Shown: in pieces, positions 8,881 through 18,156 of the stretch | How the letters are laid out: every line of letters starts with the position of its first letter | Numbering within the stretch: position 1 is the first letter of the stretch | Source: DASSJF01 sp035934535 | Lineage (GTDB): Bacteria; Sysuimicrobiota; Sysuimicrobiia; Sysuimicrobiales; Segetimicrobiaceae | Assembly: GCA_035934535.1 (NCBI GenBank) | Contig: DASYXS010000075.1 | Span: 7,216 to 71,215, forward strand | Direction: 5' to 3' | Length of the DNA stretch: 64,000 bases | The notes under the pieces: model-generated | The model's input: only the letters and a program-made list of their open reading frames with translations | Databases searched by the model: none | What the model was told of the DNA's origin: nothing | Made by a program: the position numbers and the translations under genes

Positions 8881-8913
8881 GTCACAATGCCGTCACAAAT
8901 GCGTAACACCCGC
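8881..8913. promoter_or_regulatory. Three tandem 11-bp Pho-box-like repeats
   Basis: Three consecutive 11-base units, GTCACAATGCC, GTCACAAATGC and GTAACACCCGC, share the start GTMACA with exact 11-bp periodicity. This is the architecture of PhoB/PhoP binding sites (7 conserved bases plus a 4-base spacer). The repeats lie in the 299-bp divergent region between the PhoB-like regulator gene (start 8750) and the kinase-like gene at 9050, so they may serve autoregulation, the rightward operon, or both. The rest of this region shows no gene. Confidence 0.6.
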
Positions 8914-9049
8914 CTCGGTGGAGCAGGAGGGGCGGTCCCGGACCGGACCGAAGTCACCGATCCTGCGCGGGCCACGACGCCCGCCGCCGGCGGGCTCGGC
9001 TGCCGGCCACCACGAGGACCGGACGCCGCAGCCCGGCGTTTCCGGCGAT

Positions 9050-10780
9050 GTGGCTGAAGGAGGACCGCCCCTGGAGTCGTTCACCTTTCCCCATGCTCCG
9101 GACCCGAAGGCCCCGGAATGGCCCGGGACGCCGATCGGCGCCGGCAACACCACTACCCGGACGAAGGGCCGCACGGCCGTCCACGACAAGACGATCGACC
9201 GGATCGAGGGCCGCCGCGACGAGCTGGTGTCGTCCGCCGTCGAGCATATCGTCCGAGCGGCGGGCAAGGAGCCGCTCACCCTCCAGGATGTGGTCATCCA
9301 CGGCGTGCGCGTCCGCGCCATCACCAACTCGAAGCACCTCGCGAAATTCTGGCAGACGAACTGGTACAGTCCCGATGAGTGGCGGGCCCAGACGGGCCTG
9401 GAGCCGCCGATCAAGCCGCAGGTGACCGTGTACGCCCTCGGCCGCGTCGCCGATCAGCAGGAAGCGGCCTACTACAGCCGCCGCACCAACACCGTCGTCT
9501 TCTTCAACACCTCGTACTACGGGCAGCTGAAGTCGTGGGTCCTCGGCGCCGTCGGCCGCGTGCTCGCGGAGGACTGGGGCATTCACAGCATCCACGGCGC
9601 GTGCGTCGAGAAGGGGGGACGCGGCGTGCTGTACATCGCGCCGACCGGGACGGGGAAGTCGACCTCGTCCTACGGGCTGCAGGCCGTGTACGCCGACACG
9701 CGGTTTCATTCGGACGACTGGGTCTACGTCCGATACGCGTACGCGACGCGCGGCGGGGACCGCCTCGCGCCGCTCGAGGTCAAGCCGGTCCAGGGCGCGG
9801 CGATCCGAGGCTACCGCGTCTTCCGGTGGATCGAGGAGCACCGGCACGCCGCCGCGCAGGTCCGCGGTCTGGACCTGCGCAACACGGAGCGCACGGTGCC
9901 GCTGGCCGATCTCGACCTCAGCCGGCCGCCTCAGGCCTACGCGTACACGAGCGAGAAGATTTTTTATCTGCGCACGAACCTCGTCGCCAACTTCCCGCTC
10001 TCGGCGCACGAGATGCTGCGCTCGCCGCTCGAGAACGTCCCGGAGGTAACGGCGGCGTTCCTCGACGGCCGGGCCGGGGAGCTCGACGCGCTGGTCGACG
10101 ACATCCTCGTCGTGACCGGGGGGGACGACCAGTACGCGCGGGAGGCCGCATCACACCTCGGCGCGATTCCGCGCGAAGACCTGCGTCGGGTGCTCGCCCG
10201 CATGATCGCCTTCGACAACAGCCGCGCGATGCTTGACATCACGCGCATCCTCCCTGCGTCGCGCGTCGTCACCAACCCGATGGAGCCGACGCCGCTGGCC
10301 AGCGTGATCTTGTTGAAGCGGAACCCCCGCGACCATACCGTGCTCGAGACGCTGTCGCTCGGCGCGTTCATGGGCCGCCTGCTGCTCGGCGAGACGCCCG
10401 ATCGAAAGCGCGAGATCGCCTACAACGCCTACCGCGCCGTCGACGATGAGGCGGAGCAGGCTGTGATCGCCCGCATCGAGGCGGAGGCCGCCGGCGACGG
10501 GGGGACCGCGGAAGCGCTCTACGCGGCGTTCTTGAGTCAGCACGGCGTGCCCGAGACGCTGGCGGAAGAGTTCGAGCTGTTCCGGGTGCTGCACCAGGCG
10601 ACGCGGTGCTACGACCTCAACACGATCCTGGCGAGCGATCCCAAAGTTGGCGGGCTCAAAGAGGCGGTCGCCCGCACGATGGAGCTCATCGGCTACGCGG
10701 TCGAGGCGCGGACCGGATCGATTCAGTTGACGCTGGACGGTTACCGGGACGCGGTCGCCGCGGCGCGCGCGTCCATCTGA
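9050..10780 (+). CDS. HPr kinase/PEPCK-like P-loop protein, uncharacterised
   Basis: A protein of about 576 aa with a P-loop (IAPTGTGKSTSSYGL) preceded by GIHSIHGACVEKGGRGVLY and followed by FHSDDWVYVRY. That HSDD block resembles the ISDD motif of HPr kinase and the nucleotide/metal site of ATP-dependent PEP carboxykinase, so I place it in that superfamily. No phosphotransferase (HPr, EI) gene is seen nearby and the substrate is unknown. The start is uncertain: GTG 9050 is the first plausible in-frame codon, while a GGAGGA at 9059-9064 would suit a CTG at 9071. Conserved-looking sequence begins near TIDRIEGRRDELV. It lies 25 bases upstream of kbl, so the two are probably co-transcribed. Confidence 0.7.
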   Translation: MAEGGPPLESFTFPHAPDPKAPEWPGTPIGAGNTTTRTKGRTAVHDKTIDRIEGRRDELVSSAVEHIVRAAGKEPLTLQDVVIHGVRVRAITNSKHLAKFWQTNWYSPDEWRAQTGLEPPIKPQVTVYALGRVADQQEAAYYSRRTNTVVFFNTSYYGQLKSWVLGAVGRVLAEDWGIHSIHGACVEKGGRGVLYIAPTGTGKSTSSYGLQAVYADTRFHSDDWVYVRYAYATRGGDRLAPLEVKPVQGAAIRGYRVFRWIEEHRHAAAQVRGLDLRNTERTVPLADLDLSRPPQAYAYTSEKIFYLRTNLVANFPLSAHEMLRSPLENVPEVTAAFLDGRAGELDALVDDILVVTGGDDQYAREAASHLGAIPREDLRRVLARMIAFDNSRAMLDITRILPASRVVTNPMEPTPLASVILLKRNPRDHTVLETLSLGAFMGRLLLGETPDRKREIAYNAYRAVDDEAEQAVIARIEAEAAGDGGTAEALYAAFLSQHGVPETLAEEFELFRVLHQATRCYDLNTILASDPKVGGLKEAVARTMELIGYAVEARTGSIQLTLDGYRDAVAAARASI

Positions 10781-10805
10781 TCCGGCGCCGCCCCGAGGCG
10801 GCTCG

Positions 10806-12011
<1,206 letters not shown>

Positions 12012-12081
12012 AGACCGAGGAGGGGCCTGCTCTCGGGCGACGAACGCCGTCGGCATCGTCGTCAAGCCGGGAGGAGCGCCG

Positions 12082-12813
12082 ATGGCTGTGATCGATGAGG
12101 TTGGTCCGGACCTATTTCGGATTTCTGTGTTCGCTTCGAAGGTCAACCTTCAGTTCAACCACTTCCTCGTTCGCGACGAGCAGCCGTTGCTCTTCCACAC
12201 CGGCTTGAAGGAGACGTTTCCGCTCGTGCGCGACGCGGTCGCGGGCCTCATCGAGCTTTCGCGACTGCGTTGGATCGGTTTCAGTCACGTGGAGTCCGAC
12301 GAGTGCGGGTCGCTGGCGGAGTGGCTTGCGGCGGCGCCTGGCGCCCAGCCGCTGTGCAGCCAGATCGGCGCGCGGGTCAACCGCGACTTCACGAGCTCGG
12401 TGAAGGCGGCGCGCGGAATGGCCGACGGCGAATCGTTGGAGACCGGCAAGTATCGCTTCCGGTTCTGCCGCACCGCCCAGCTCCCTCACGGTTGGGATGC
12501 GGGGCTGCTGTTCGAGGAGACGACGCGGACATTGTTGTGCTCGGATCTGCTGCACCAGAACGGCGATTGTGCGGCGGTGGTCGGAGGCGATGTGGTCGAA
12601 CGCTGCCGTCAAGCGATCCTCGAGTATCAGACGGGGGTGCTCGCGGACTACGTGCCGTACTCGCCCCGAACGGCGGAGAACATGCGCAGGCTCGCGGCGC
12701 TTGAACCGCGAACGCTCGCGGCGATGCACGGCTCGACGTTCGTCGGCGACGGTGCACAAGCGCTGCGCGACCTCGACATCGTCCTGCGCGAGGTGTTCGG
12801 AACGCCGATCTGA
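12082..12813 (+). CDS. MBL-fold metallo-hydrolase-like protein (ODP/FprA-type domain)
   Basis: A 243-aa protein resembling the oxygen-binding diiron/MBL domain of flavodiiron proteins: NHFLVRDEQPLLFHTGLKE, then the metal-region IGFSHVESDECGSL, SDLLHQNGD and AMHGSTFVGDGA. In the canonical MBL motif HxHxDH the equivalent here is SHVESDECG, so one or more usual ligands differ, as in the non-redox ODP group. There is no flavodoxin domain. The ATG at 12082 follows GGGAGGA. The sequence is slightly less GC-rich than its neighbours. Function is unknown. Confidence 0.7.
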   Translation: MAVIDEVGPDLFRISVFASKVNLQFNHFLVRDEQPLLFHTGLKETFPLVRDAVAGLIELSRLRWIGFSHVESDECGSLAEWLAAAPGAQPLCSQIGARVNRDFTSSVKAARGMADGESLETGKYRFRFCRTAQLPHGWDAGLLFEETTRTLLCSDLLHQNGDCAAVVGGDVVERCRQAILEYQTGVLADYVPYSPRTAENMRRLAALEPRTLAAMHGSTFVGDGAQALRDLDIVLREVFGTPI

Positions 12814-12866
12814 GAACACCGCTCCAAGACATCTCTGCTCGACCCGTGCGCCGCGGGCCGGCTGAC

Positions 12867-14039
12867 TCAGCGACCGGTCGGGGCCGGGGCGGGGGCGTCG
12901 TCGTATCCGAGGTCCTCGATCCAGGACCGAGTCGATCCGAGGATCACCCGCGGTACGCCGGCCAGATCGGCAACCCCGCGGCCGCCCGTGAGGAAGACGG
13001 CCACGCGCAGTTCCTCGAGAAACTGTGTGATCCACGCGTCGAGCGCCCGCTCGCCCTCCAGGGCGGCCAGGAGCAGCGGGCGGCCCACGCCCACGAGCGT
13101 CGCGCCGAGCGCGAGCGCCTTGGCCGCGTCCAGACCGGTCCGGACGCCGCCGGTCGCGATGATCGGCAATCCGGCGGCGCGCGAGGCGACGATCGACACG
13201 GCGGTCGGGACTCCCCACTCATGGTACACGGCGCCGAGTTTCGCGCGGCCGGCGTCCCCGCGCGCCTCGGCGCGCGCCGCCTCGATCGCGGCGAAACTCG
13301 TGCCTCCCGCCCCCCCGACGTCGAGCGCCCGGACCCCCAACTCACGGAGTTCCAGGGCGACACCGCGGGAGAGACCGGCGCCGGTCTCCTTGGCGATCAC
13401 CGGGACGCCGATGGAGGCGGCGGTGGACGCGAGCGCCTCCCGGATGCCGCTCACCCGGCGGTCGCCCTCGGGTTGGATGATCTCCTCGAGCGGGTTGAGG
13501 TGAACCGCCAGGGCGTTTGCGCCGATCATGGCGATCGCGTCGGCGAGCTGCCGTGAGGTGAGTGGCGGTCCGCTGTCCTGCGGGACGAGTTGGGCGGCGC
13601 CCACGTTCGCGATCAGAAACGCGGTCGGGGCCGCGCGCCGCGCGGCCGTGTAGGTGGGCACGAGCGCCGGTCGGCGGAGCGCCGCGCGCTGGCTGCCGAC
13701 GCCCATCGCGAGCCCGAACCGCTCGGCCGCGGCTCCCAGCCGGGTGTTGACGGTCCGCGCGTCGGCGTGGCCGCCCGTCATCGAAGCGATGGCGAGCGGC
13801 GCGCGCAGATGGTGACCGAGAAAATCACAGCCGAGATCGATGGCCGCGACGTCCGCCCGCGGCAGGCCGTGATGCACGAGCCGGATATCGGCCCATCCCG
13901 GACCCGTGCCGCTCTGCACGTCGCGCGTGGCGGCGAGATGGAGGTGCTCCGCCTTCCGTTGCGCGACACTGTCAGATGCGTTGGACGTGGCGGCGCGATG
14001 CGGGCGGCGCGCGCCCTTCGGCCTCCGCCGGCTGCGCAT
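12867..14039 (-). CDS. fni: Type 2 isopentenyl-diphosphate delta-isomerase (FMN-dependent)
   Basis: A 390-aa TIM-barrel flavoenzyme interconverting IPP and DMAPP. Family marks are RKAEHLHLAATRDVQ at the N-terminus, LGHHLRAPLAIASMTGG, GVGSQRAALRRP, NVGAAQLV, ALAVHLNPLEEIIQPEGD, PVIAKETGAGLS, LDVGGAGGTSFAAIE and ATGGVRTGLDAAKALALGA (phosphate/FMN site). The ATG at 14039 overlaps the ubiX stop by one base (TAATG), so it is translationally coupled to ubiX. That placement suggests a role in supplying the dimethylallyl group for prenylated FMN. Confidence 0.93.
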   Translation of the reverse strand: MRSRRRPKGARRPHRAATSNASDSVAQRKAEHLHLAATRDVQSGTGPGWADIRLVHHGLPRADVAAIDLGCDFLGHHLRAPLAIASMTGGHADARTVNTRLGAAAERFGLAMGVGSQRAALRRPALVPTYTAARRAAPTAFLIANVGAAQLVPQDSGPPLTSRQLADAIAMIGANALAVHLNPLEEIIQPEGDRRVSGIREALASTAASIGVPVIAKETGAGLSRGVALELRELGVRALDVGGAGGTSFAAIEAARAEARGDAGRAKLGAVYHEWGVPTAVSIVASRAAGLPIIATGGVRTGLDAAKALALGATLVGVGRPLLLAALEGERALDAWITQFLEELRVAVFLTGGRGVADLAGVPRVILGSTRSWIEDLGYDDAPAPAPTGR

Positions 14040-14692
14040 TAGGCGCGCTTCGAGGGCGCCCGCCCGTCGCCCGGTGTGCGGGGCGACGTCGTCTGGGCGG
14101 CGTCGGGCGTGAGCCCGCGCCACCGCTCGATCAGATCCACGTGGATGCCGAACTGGTCCAGAACCTTGACGACCGTGTGATCGATGAGCTCCTCGATCGT
14201 TGCCGGCCGGTGGTAGAATCCCGGCACCGGCGGCAGGATAGTCGCGCCGGCCTCGGTGGCGGCCAGCATGAGCTTGAGATGCCCGGCGTGCAGCGGAGTT
14301 TCGCGCACGACGAGCACGAGCGGGCGGCGTTCTTTGAGGCACACGTCGGCCGCCCGGACGGTAAGCGTGTCGGCGTAGCTCGTCGCGATGGCGGACAGCG
14401 TCTTGATGGAGCAGGGGACCACGGCCATGCCGCCCGTAACGAACGTGCCGCTCGCGATCGAGGCGCCGATGTTGCGTTCGTCGTGCACATGGTGGGCGAG
14501 CGCGGCGACGCTGTCGGGATCGCGCCGCATCTCATATTCGATCGTCTTCCGGGCACCCGCCGTGAGAATCACGTGCGTCTCAACGTCGGTGTGGCTCCGC
14601 AGCACCTCGAGCAGGCGGACCCCGTAGTGCGGACCCGTCGAGCCCGAGAGCGCGACGATGAGGCGGCGCGGCGGGGACGCGGGCGTCGGCAC
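14039..14692 (-). CDS. ubiX: UbiX-family flavin prenyltransferase
   Basis: A 217-aa flavoprotein that prenylates FMN with dimethylallyl (pyro)phosphate, making the prFMN cofactor of UbiD decarboxylases. It shows LIVALSGSTGPHYGVRLLEVL (Rossmann start), THVILTAGARKTIEYE, IASGTFVTGGMAVVPCSIKTLSAIA with the CS.KTL phosphate site, RRPLVLVVRETPLHAGHL and a PPVPGFYHRPATIEELIDHTV end. The GTG start at 14692 overlaps the upstream bicupin stop by one base. A C-terminal extension of about 25 residues is unusual but not conserved-looking. Confidence 0.95.
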   Translation of the reverse strand: MPTPASPPRRLIVALSGSTGPHYGVRLLEVLRSHTDVETHVILTAGARKTIEYEMRRDPDSVAALAHHVHDERNIGASIASGTFVTGGMAVVPCSIKTLSAIATSYADTLTVRAADVCLKERRPLVLVVRETPLHAGHLKLMLAATEAGATILPPVPGFYHRPATIEELIDHTVVKVLDQFGIHVDLIERWRGLTPDAAQTTSPRTPGDGRAPSKRA

Positions 14693-15729
14693 TAGGGCCG
14701 GGCCTGTCCCGCCGCCTGCGCGCGTCCGGCGTACTCTGGTGCGTCTTCGAGGTAGACGACCGAGTCGTATCCGAGGAGCTTGAACAGCCGGTTCTGGGCC
14801 GAGAGGACGACGAGGGGCGTGGCGGGATCCGCGTTGAAGTGTTGGTGCACCGTGTTGTGCGGCACGTACAGCACGTCGCCGGTCTGGAACTCCCAGCGCG
14901 TCGGCTCTTTTGCCACCCGGGCCATGTAGCGCTCACCGATCTCGGCTTCCACGTCCCACTGCAGGCTGTAGCCGCGGCCCGAGATCACATACAAGACCTC
15001 GTCCGCCATGTGCCAGTGCTTCGCCGACCGGCTGCCGCCCGGGATCTCCTGCTGGTAGAGATCGACGCTGAAGATGCGCACGTCGGTGCGCTGCGGGGAG
15101 AGGATGACCCGTACGCGGCCGTCCCGCGTGGTCTCCCAGCGCGTGTCGGCCGGCTTCACGATCTTCTTCCGCTGCATGACCCCGGCGGTCCACAGTCGCG
15201 ACCAGTCTTCGGGCTCGCCGAAACGTCCGCCGTCCTCCACGGGGCCGCCCCGGCCCTGCTGAATCAGGCCGAGGTACATCCAGGTGGCCTTGGCCTTCAG
15301 CACGAGCGCCACCGCCTTGTGCTTCGGGTCGGCGTTGAAGTGGCGGTGCACGGAGTCGTTGTGGACCACGACGAGGTCGTCCTTCTCCCAGTCGTAGCGC
15401 TGGCCGTCGTGAATCTCGTAGCCCTTGCCCTCCAGGATGTAGAACGGGGCCTCGTTCTGGTGGCCGTGCCCCCGGTTCGAGCCGCCCGGGTGCAGTTCCA
15501 CGAAGTGCGCCTGGATGGTCTGGGTCAGAAACGGATCGTCGCCCGGGCCGAGGACCCACCACGTCCGAGACTGTTCGGAGTCGCCGGAGTGGGCGACCTT
15601 GGCGTCGTCGACGACGGTGCCGGCCTTCCGGACCCGCGGCGCCGCGCGCTGACGCCGGCGAAACTCCGAGAGCCCGTAGTGCTCCGATGTAATCCCGCGC
15701 AGAAAAACGCGTCCCTCACCTTCCGCCAC
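14692..15729 (-). CDS. Bicupin-domain protein
   Basis: A 345-aa protein with two cupin barrels. Domain 1 has GHGHQNEAPFYILEGKG and later NDSVHRHFN; domain 2 has KHWHMADEVLYVISGRG and NTVHQHFN. Each contains the HxH-x3/4-E metal motif and a distal His, so both may bind a metal, which is less common than single-site bicupins. Substrate is unknown; the family includes dioxygenases and decarboxylases. Among several GTG codons, the one at 15729 is chosen because GGGAGG lies seven bases upstream. It is in operon between ubiD and ubiX. Confidence 0.85.
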   Translation of the reverse strand: MAEGEGRVFLRGITSEHYGLSEFRRRQRAAPRVRKAGTVVDDAKVAHSGDSEQSRTWWVLGPGDDPFLTQTIQAHFVELHPGGSNRGHGHQNEAPFYILEGKGYEIHDGQRYDWEKDDLVVVHNDSVHRHFNADPKHKAVALVLKAKATWMYLGLIQQGRGGPVEDGGRFGEPEDWSRLWTAGVMQRKKIVKPADTRWETTRDGRVRVILSPQRTDVRIFSVDLYQQEIPGGSRSAKHWHMADEVLYVISGRGYSLQWDVEAEIGERYMARVAKEPTRWEFQTGDVLYVPHNTVHQHFNADPATPLVVLSAQNRLFKLLGYDSVVYLEDAPEYAGRAQAAGQARP

Positions 15730-15792
15730 GTGCACACCTCCCGATACCGGGGAGCGGCGACGCCGCCCGCGGCCTGCGCCGCGCGCCCCGGT

Positions 15793-17214
15793 CTACGACA
15801 GAATGCTTCGTCCCCACTTCTTCAACACCTCATCGCGCCGCTCCGGACTCGATTCGGCGACCAGCGGAAACTCGTCCCGCCACTCGAACGGCCGCGTCGC
15901 GTCGATCAGCGCGCGCGAGTTGAAGCCCTTCTGCCCCGGCCGGATGATCGGGTCGAGCGGCCCGCTCCAGCAGCGGCGCAGGATGTCGATGTCGCCGGCG
16001 GGGTCGCAGCGCGTGCAGATCGCCCACATCACTTCCTCGAGGTTCATCACATCGATGTCCTCGTCCACAACCACGGTGAAGCGGCCGAGATACGCGCCCG
16101 CGTGGCACTGGGTCGCCACGGCCGCGGCCTGCTTCGCGTGCCCGGGATAGCGCTGCTTGATCGCGACGACGTTAAAGAGGCGCGATCCGCCGACCTCGTG
16201 GCACCACACCCCGGCCACGTCGGGTACGCCGGCAAGGCGCAGTTCCTCCTCGATCGCCGCCGCGCGGAGAAACGCCCGGTAATAGGCGAGTTCGGAGGGC
16301 GGCTTCACCGGGGGAGAGCCGAGCAGGATCGGCTGATCCCGGTGGTAGAGTGCTTGGACTTCGACCACCGGCTCTTCCCGCTGCTTGCTCGCGTAGTACC
16401 CGGTCCACTCGCCGAAGGGGCCCTCCGGCAGCCGGCGGTTCGGGTCGACGAAGCCTTCGATCACGATCTCCGCGTCGGCCGGGATCGGCAGCCCGGTCAC
16501 CGGCCCCTCGATGACCTCGACCGGCCGTCCTTTGATCCCGCCGACCCAATCGTATTCCGACAGGCCCCACGGGAGCTCGATGCCGCCGGCCATGTAGATC
16601 GCGGGGTCGTGCCCGAACGACATCGCGATCGGCATCCGGCCGCCCCGCGCGAACCACTTGTCGCGCTGGATCCGTCCCTGCTTGCCGGGCGAGATGTAGA
16701 AACCCACGTGGTTGCGGTCGTGGATCATCACCCGGTAGCAGCCGAGGTTGACCCAGCCCTCGTCGGGGTCGCGGGTGATGTCGACACTGCCGGTGCCGAT
16801 GTACCGGCCGCCGTCGTGCTCGTGCCACTTGGGCGTCGGGAACTTGAACAGGTCCACGTCCTCGCCGCGGAGCACGTTCTCCATGACGGGGCCGTCCCGC
16901 ACCACCTTCGGCGGCACGGGCTGCATCCTGCGCCGCTTCTCCTGCCAGAGCTTCAACAGGTCGCGCACGTCGCGGTCGGGCGGCAGCCCGAGCGTATGGG
17001 CGAGCCGCTTCGGGCCGCCGAGCGCGTTGACGAGGATGCGGTGGCCGGCCGGGTAATCGGCGATGCGGTCGAAGAGCACGGCCGGTCCGTGGCGGTTCAT
17101 CACGATCTCCGTGATGACGCCGATTTCGACGTCCCAGTGCGCGCCCTGGACGGCCTTCAGCTCGCGGAGCTCCTCGACCTGGGTCATCCACTCGCGTATA
17201 TCGCGATAACTCAT
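15793..17214 (-). CDS. UbiD-family prFMN-dependent decarboxylase (UbiD-1)
   Basis: A 473-aa protein with the whole UbiD fold: N-terminal YRDIREWMTQVEELREL, middle FPTPKWHEHDGGRYIGTG, YRVMIHDRNHVGFYISPGKQG and the catalytic EGPFGEWTGYY block with Glu264 and Glu269; Arg161 matches the E-R-E network known from Fdc1. UbiD enzymes reversibly decarboxylate aromatic, heteroaromatic or alpha,beta-unsaturated acids. Its ATG overlaps the DapA-like gene's TGA (ATGA). The partner ubiX lies two genes downstream. It is about 60% similar by eye to UbiD-3 at 45450. Confidence 0.95.
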   Translation of the reverse strand: MSYRDIREWMTQVEELRELKAVQGAHWDVEIGVITEIVMNRHGPAVLFDRIADYPAGHRILVNALGGPKRLAHTLGLPPDRDVRDLLKLWQEKRRRMQPVPPKVVRDGPVMENVLRGEDVDLFKFPTPKWHEHDGGRYIGTGSVDITRDPDEGWVNLGCYRVMIHDRNHVGFYISPGKQGRIQRDKWFARGGRMPIAMSFGHDPAIYMAGGIELPWGLSEYDWVGGIKGRPVEVIEGPVTGLPIPADAEIVIEGFVDPNRRLPEGPFGEWTGYYASKQREEPVVEVQALYHRDQPILLGSPPVKPPSELAYYRAFLRAAAIEEELRLAGVPDVAGVWCHEVGGSRLFNVVAIKQRYPGHAKQAAAVATQCHAGAYLGRFTVVVDEDIDVMNLEEVMWAICTRCDPAGDIDILRRCWSGPLDPIIRPGQKGFNSRALIDATRPFEWRDEFPLVAESSPERRDEVLKKWGRSILS

Positions 17215-18152
17215 GCGGTTGTCCTCTCTCCGCGGTCCGCTGCGCGCGCCGGCGCGCCGAGGTCGGCCCGGTCCAGCAGGGCGTCCAGCCGGGCCGCCAG
17301 GCGCTCGTCCGCCGGGACCATCGGGAGGCGGTGCTCGTTGTCCGGAATCAGCCCCAGGCGCTTCATCATGTACTTGATCGGGATGGGATTCGTGTCCCAG
17401 AACACCGCGCGGTTCACCTCGAAGAGGGCGGCGTGCAGCGCGCGGCCGTCGGCGAGCGATCCGGCCGCCACCGTCTCGTACAGCCGCGCGATCTTTCGAG
17501 GCGCGACGTTGCCGACGGCGTTCATCAATCCGGCGGCGCCCACGGCGAGCATCGGAAAGCTCAGTTCCTCGAGGCCCACAAACACGCGGAACTCGGGCCC
17601 GAACCGGTCGAGCAGCTGGCTCACGAATCCGAGGTCGTTGACCGCCTGCTTGATGCCGACGAGCGTCGGGAGGCGTCCGGCGATGCGCTCGATCGTCTCC
17701 GCTTCGAGCGCCACGGCCGCCCGGCCGGGGATGTGATAGAGCAGGAGCGGGAGGCGCGTGCGCCCGCCGACGTCGACAAAGTACTCGACCAGCCCGCGCT
17801 GCGGCGGGCGGAGGTAGTAGGGGGTGACGACCAGCACGGCGGAGGCGCCCGCGGCCTCGGCCCGCTCGGTCAGCCACACGGTCTCGGCGTGCGACTGCGA
17901 CCCCGTGGCGGCCACGACGGGCACCCGCCCGCGGACCGTCTCCACCGCGACTTTGACGAGGCGGGCGCGTTCGTCGGCCGTGAGCGTGCTGGGCTCGCCG
18001 GTTGTCCCGTTGACGAGGATCCCGTGCGAGCCCTCCGCGAGTTGAAACTCGACCAGGCGCGCGTACGTCTCGTAGTCCACCGCGCCGCGCGAGAACGGCG
18101 TAATGAGCGGCGGATACGAACCGCGTAGAAACCCGGGTGCGAGAGTGATCAC
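17211..18152 (-). CDS. DapA/NAL-family class I lyase
   Basis: A 313-aa TIM-barrel Schiff-base lyase of the dihydrodipicolinate synthase/N-acetylneuraminate lyase family. The N-terminal GSYPPLITPF, the substrate carboxylate motif NGTTGEPSTLT, the proton-relay Tyr in YHIPGRA and the Schiff-base Lys in LVGIKQAVND are all present. The GTG at 18152 is chosen because it lies just behind the upstream gene's stop; a longer frame would overlap it. In an operon with UbiD and bicupins, an aldolase cleaving a ring-fission product to pyruvate is more likely than lysine synthesis, but this is inference. Confidence 0.88.
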   Translation of the reverse strand: MITLAPGFLRGSYPPLITPFSRGAVDYETYARLVEFQLAEGSHGILVNGTTGEPSTLTADERARLVKVAVETVRGRVPVVAATGSQSHAETVWLTERAEAAGASAVLVVTPYYLRPPQRGLVEYFVDVGGRTRLPLLLYHIPGRAAVALEAETIERIAGRLPTLVGIKQAVNDLGFVSQLLDRFGPEFRVFVGLEELSFPMLAVGAAGLMNAVGNVAPRKIARLYETVAAGSLADGRALHAALFEVNRAVFWDTNPIPIKYMMKRLGLIPDNEHRLPMVPADERLAARLDALLDRADLGAPARAADRGERTTA

Positions 18153-18156
18153 GCCC

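Noticed and set aside
17211..18152. Lysine-pathway dihydrodipicolinate synthase
   Set aside because: The operon context is catabolic and no other lysine gene is present; family membership alone does not give the substrate.
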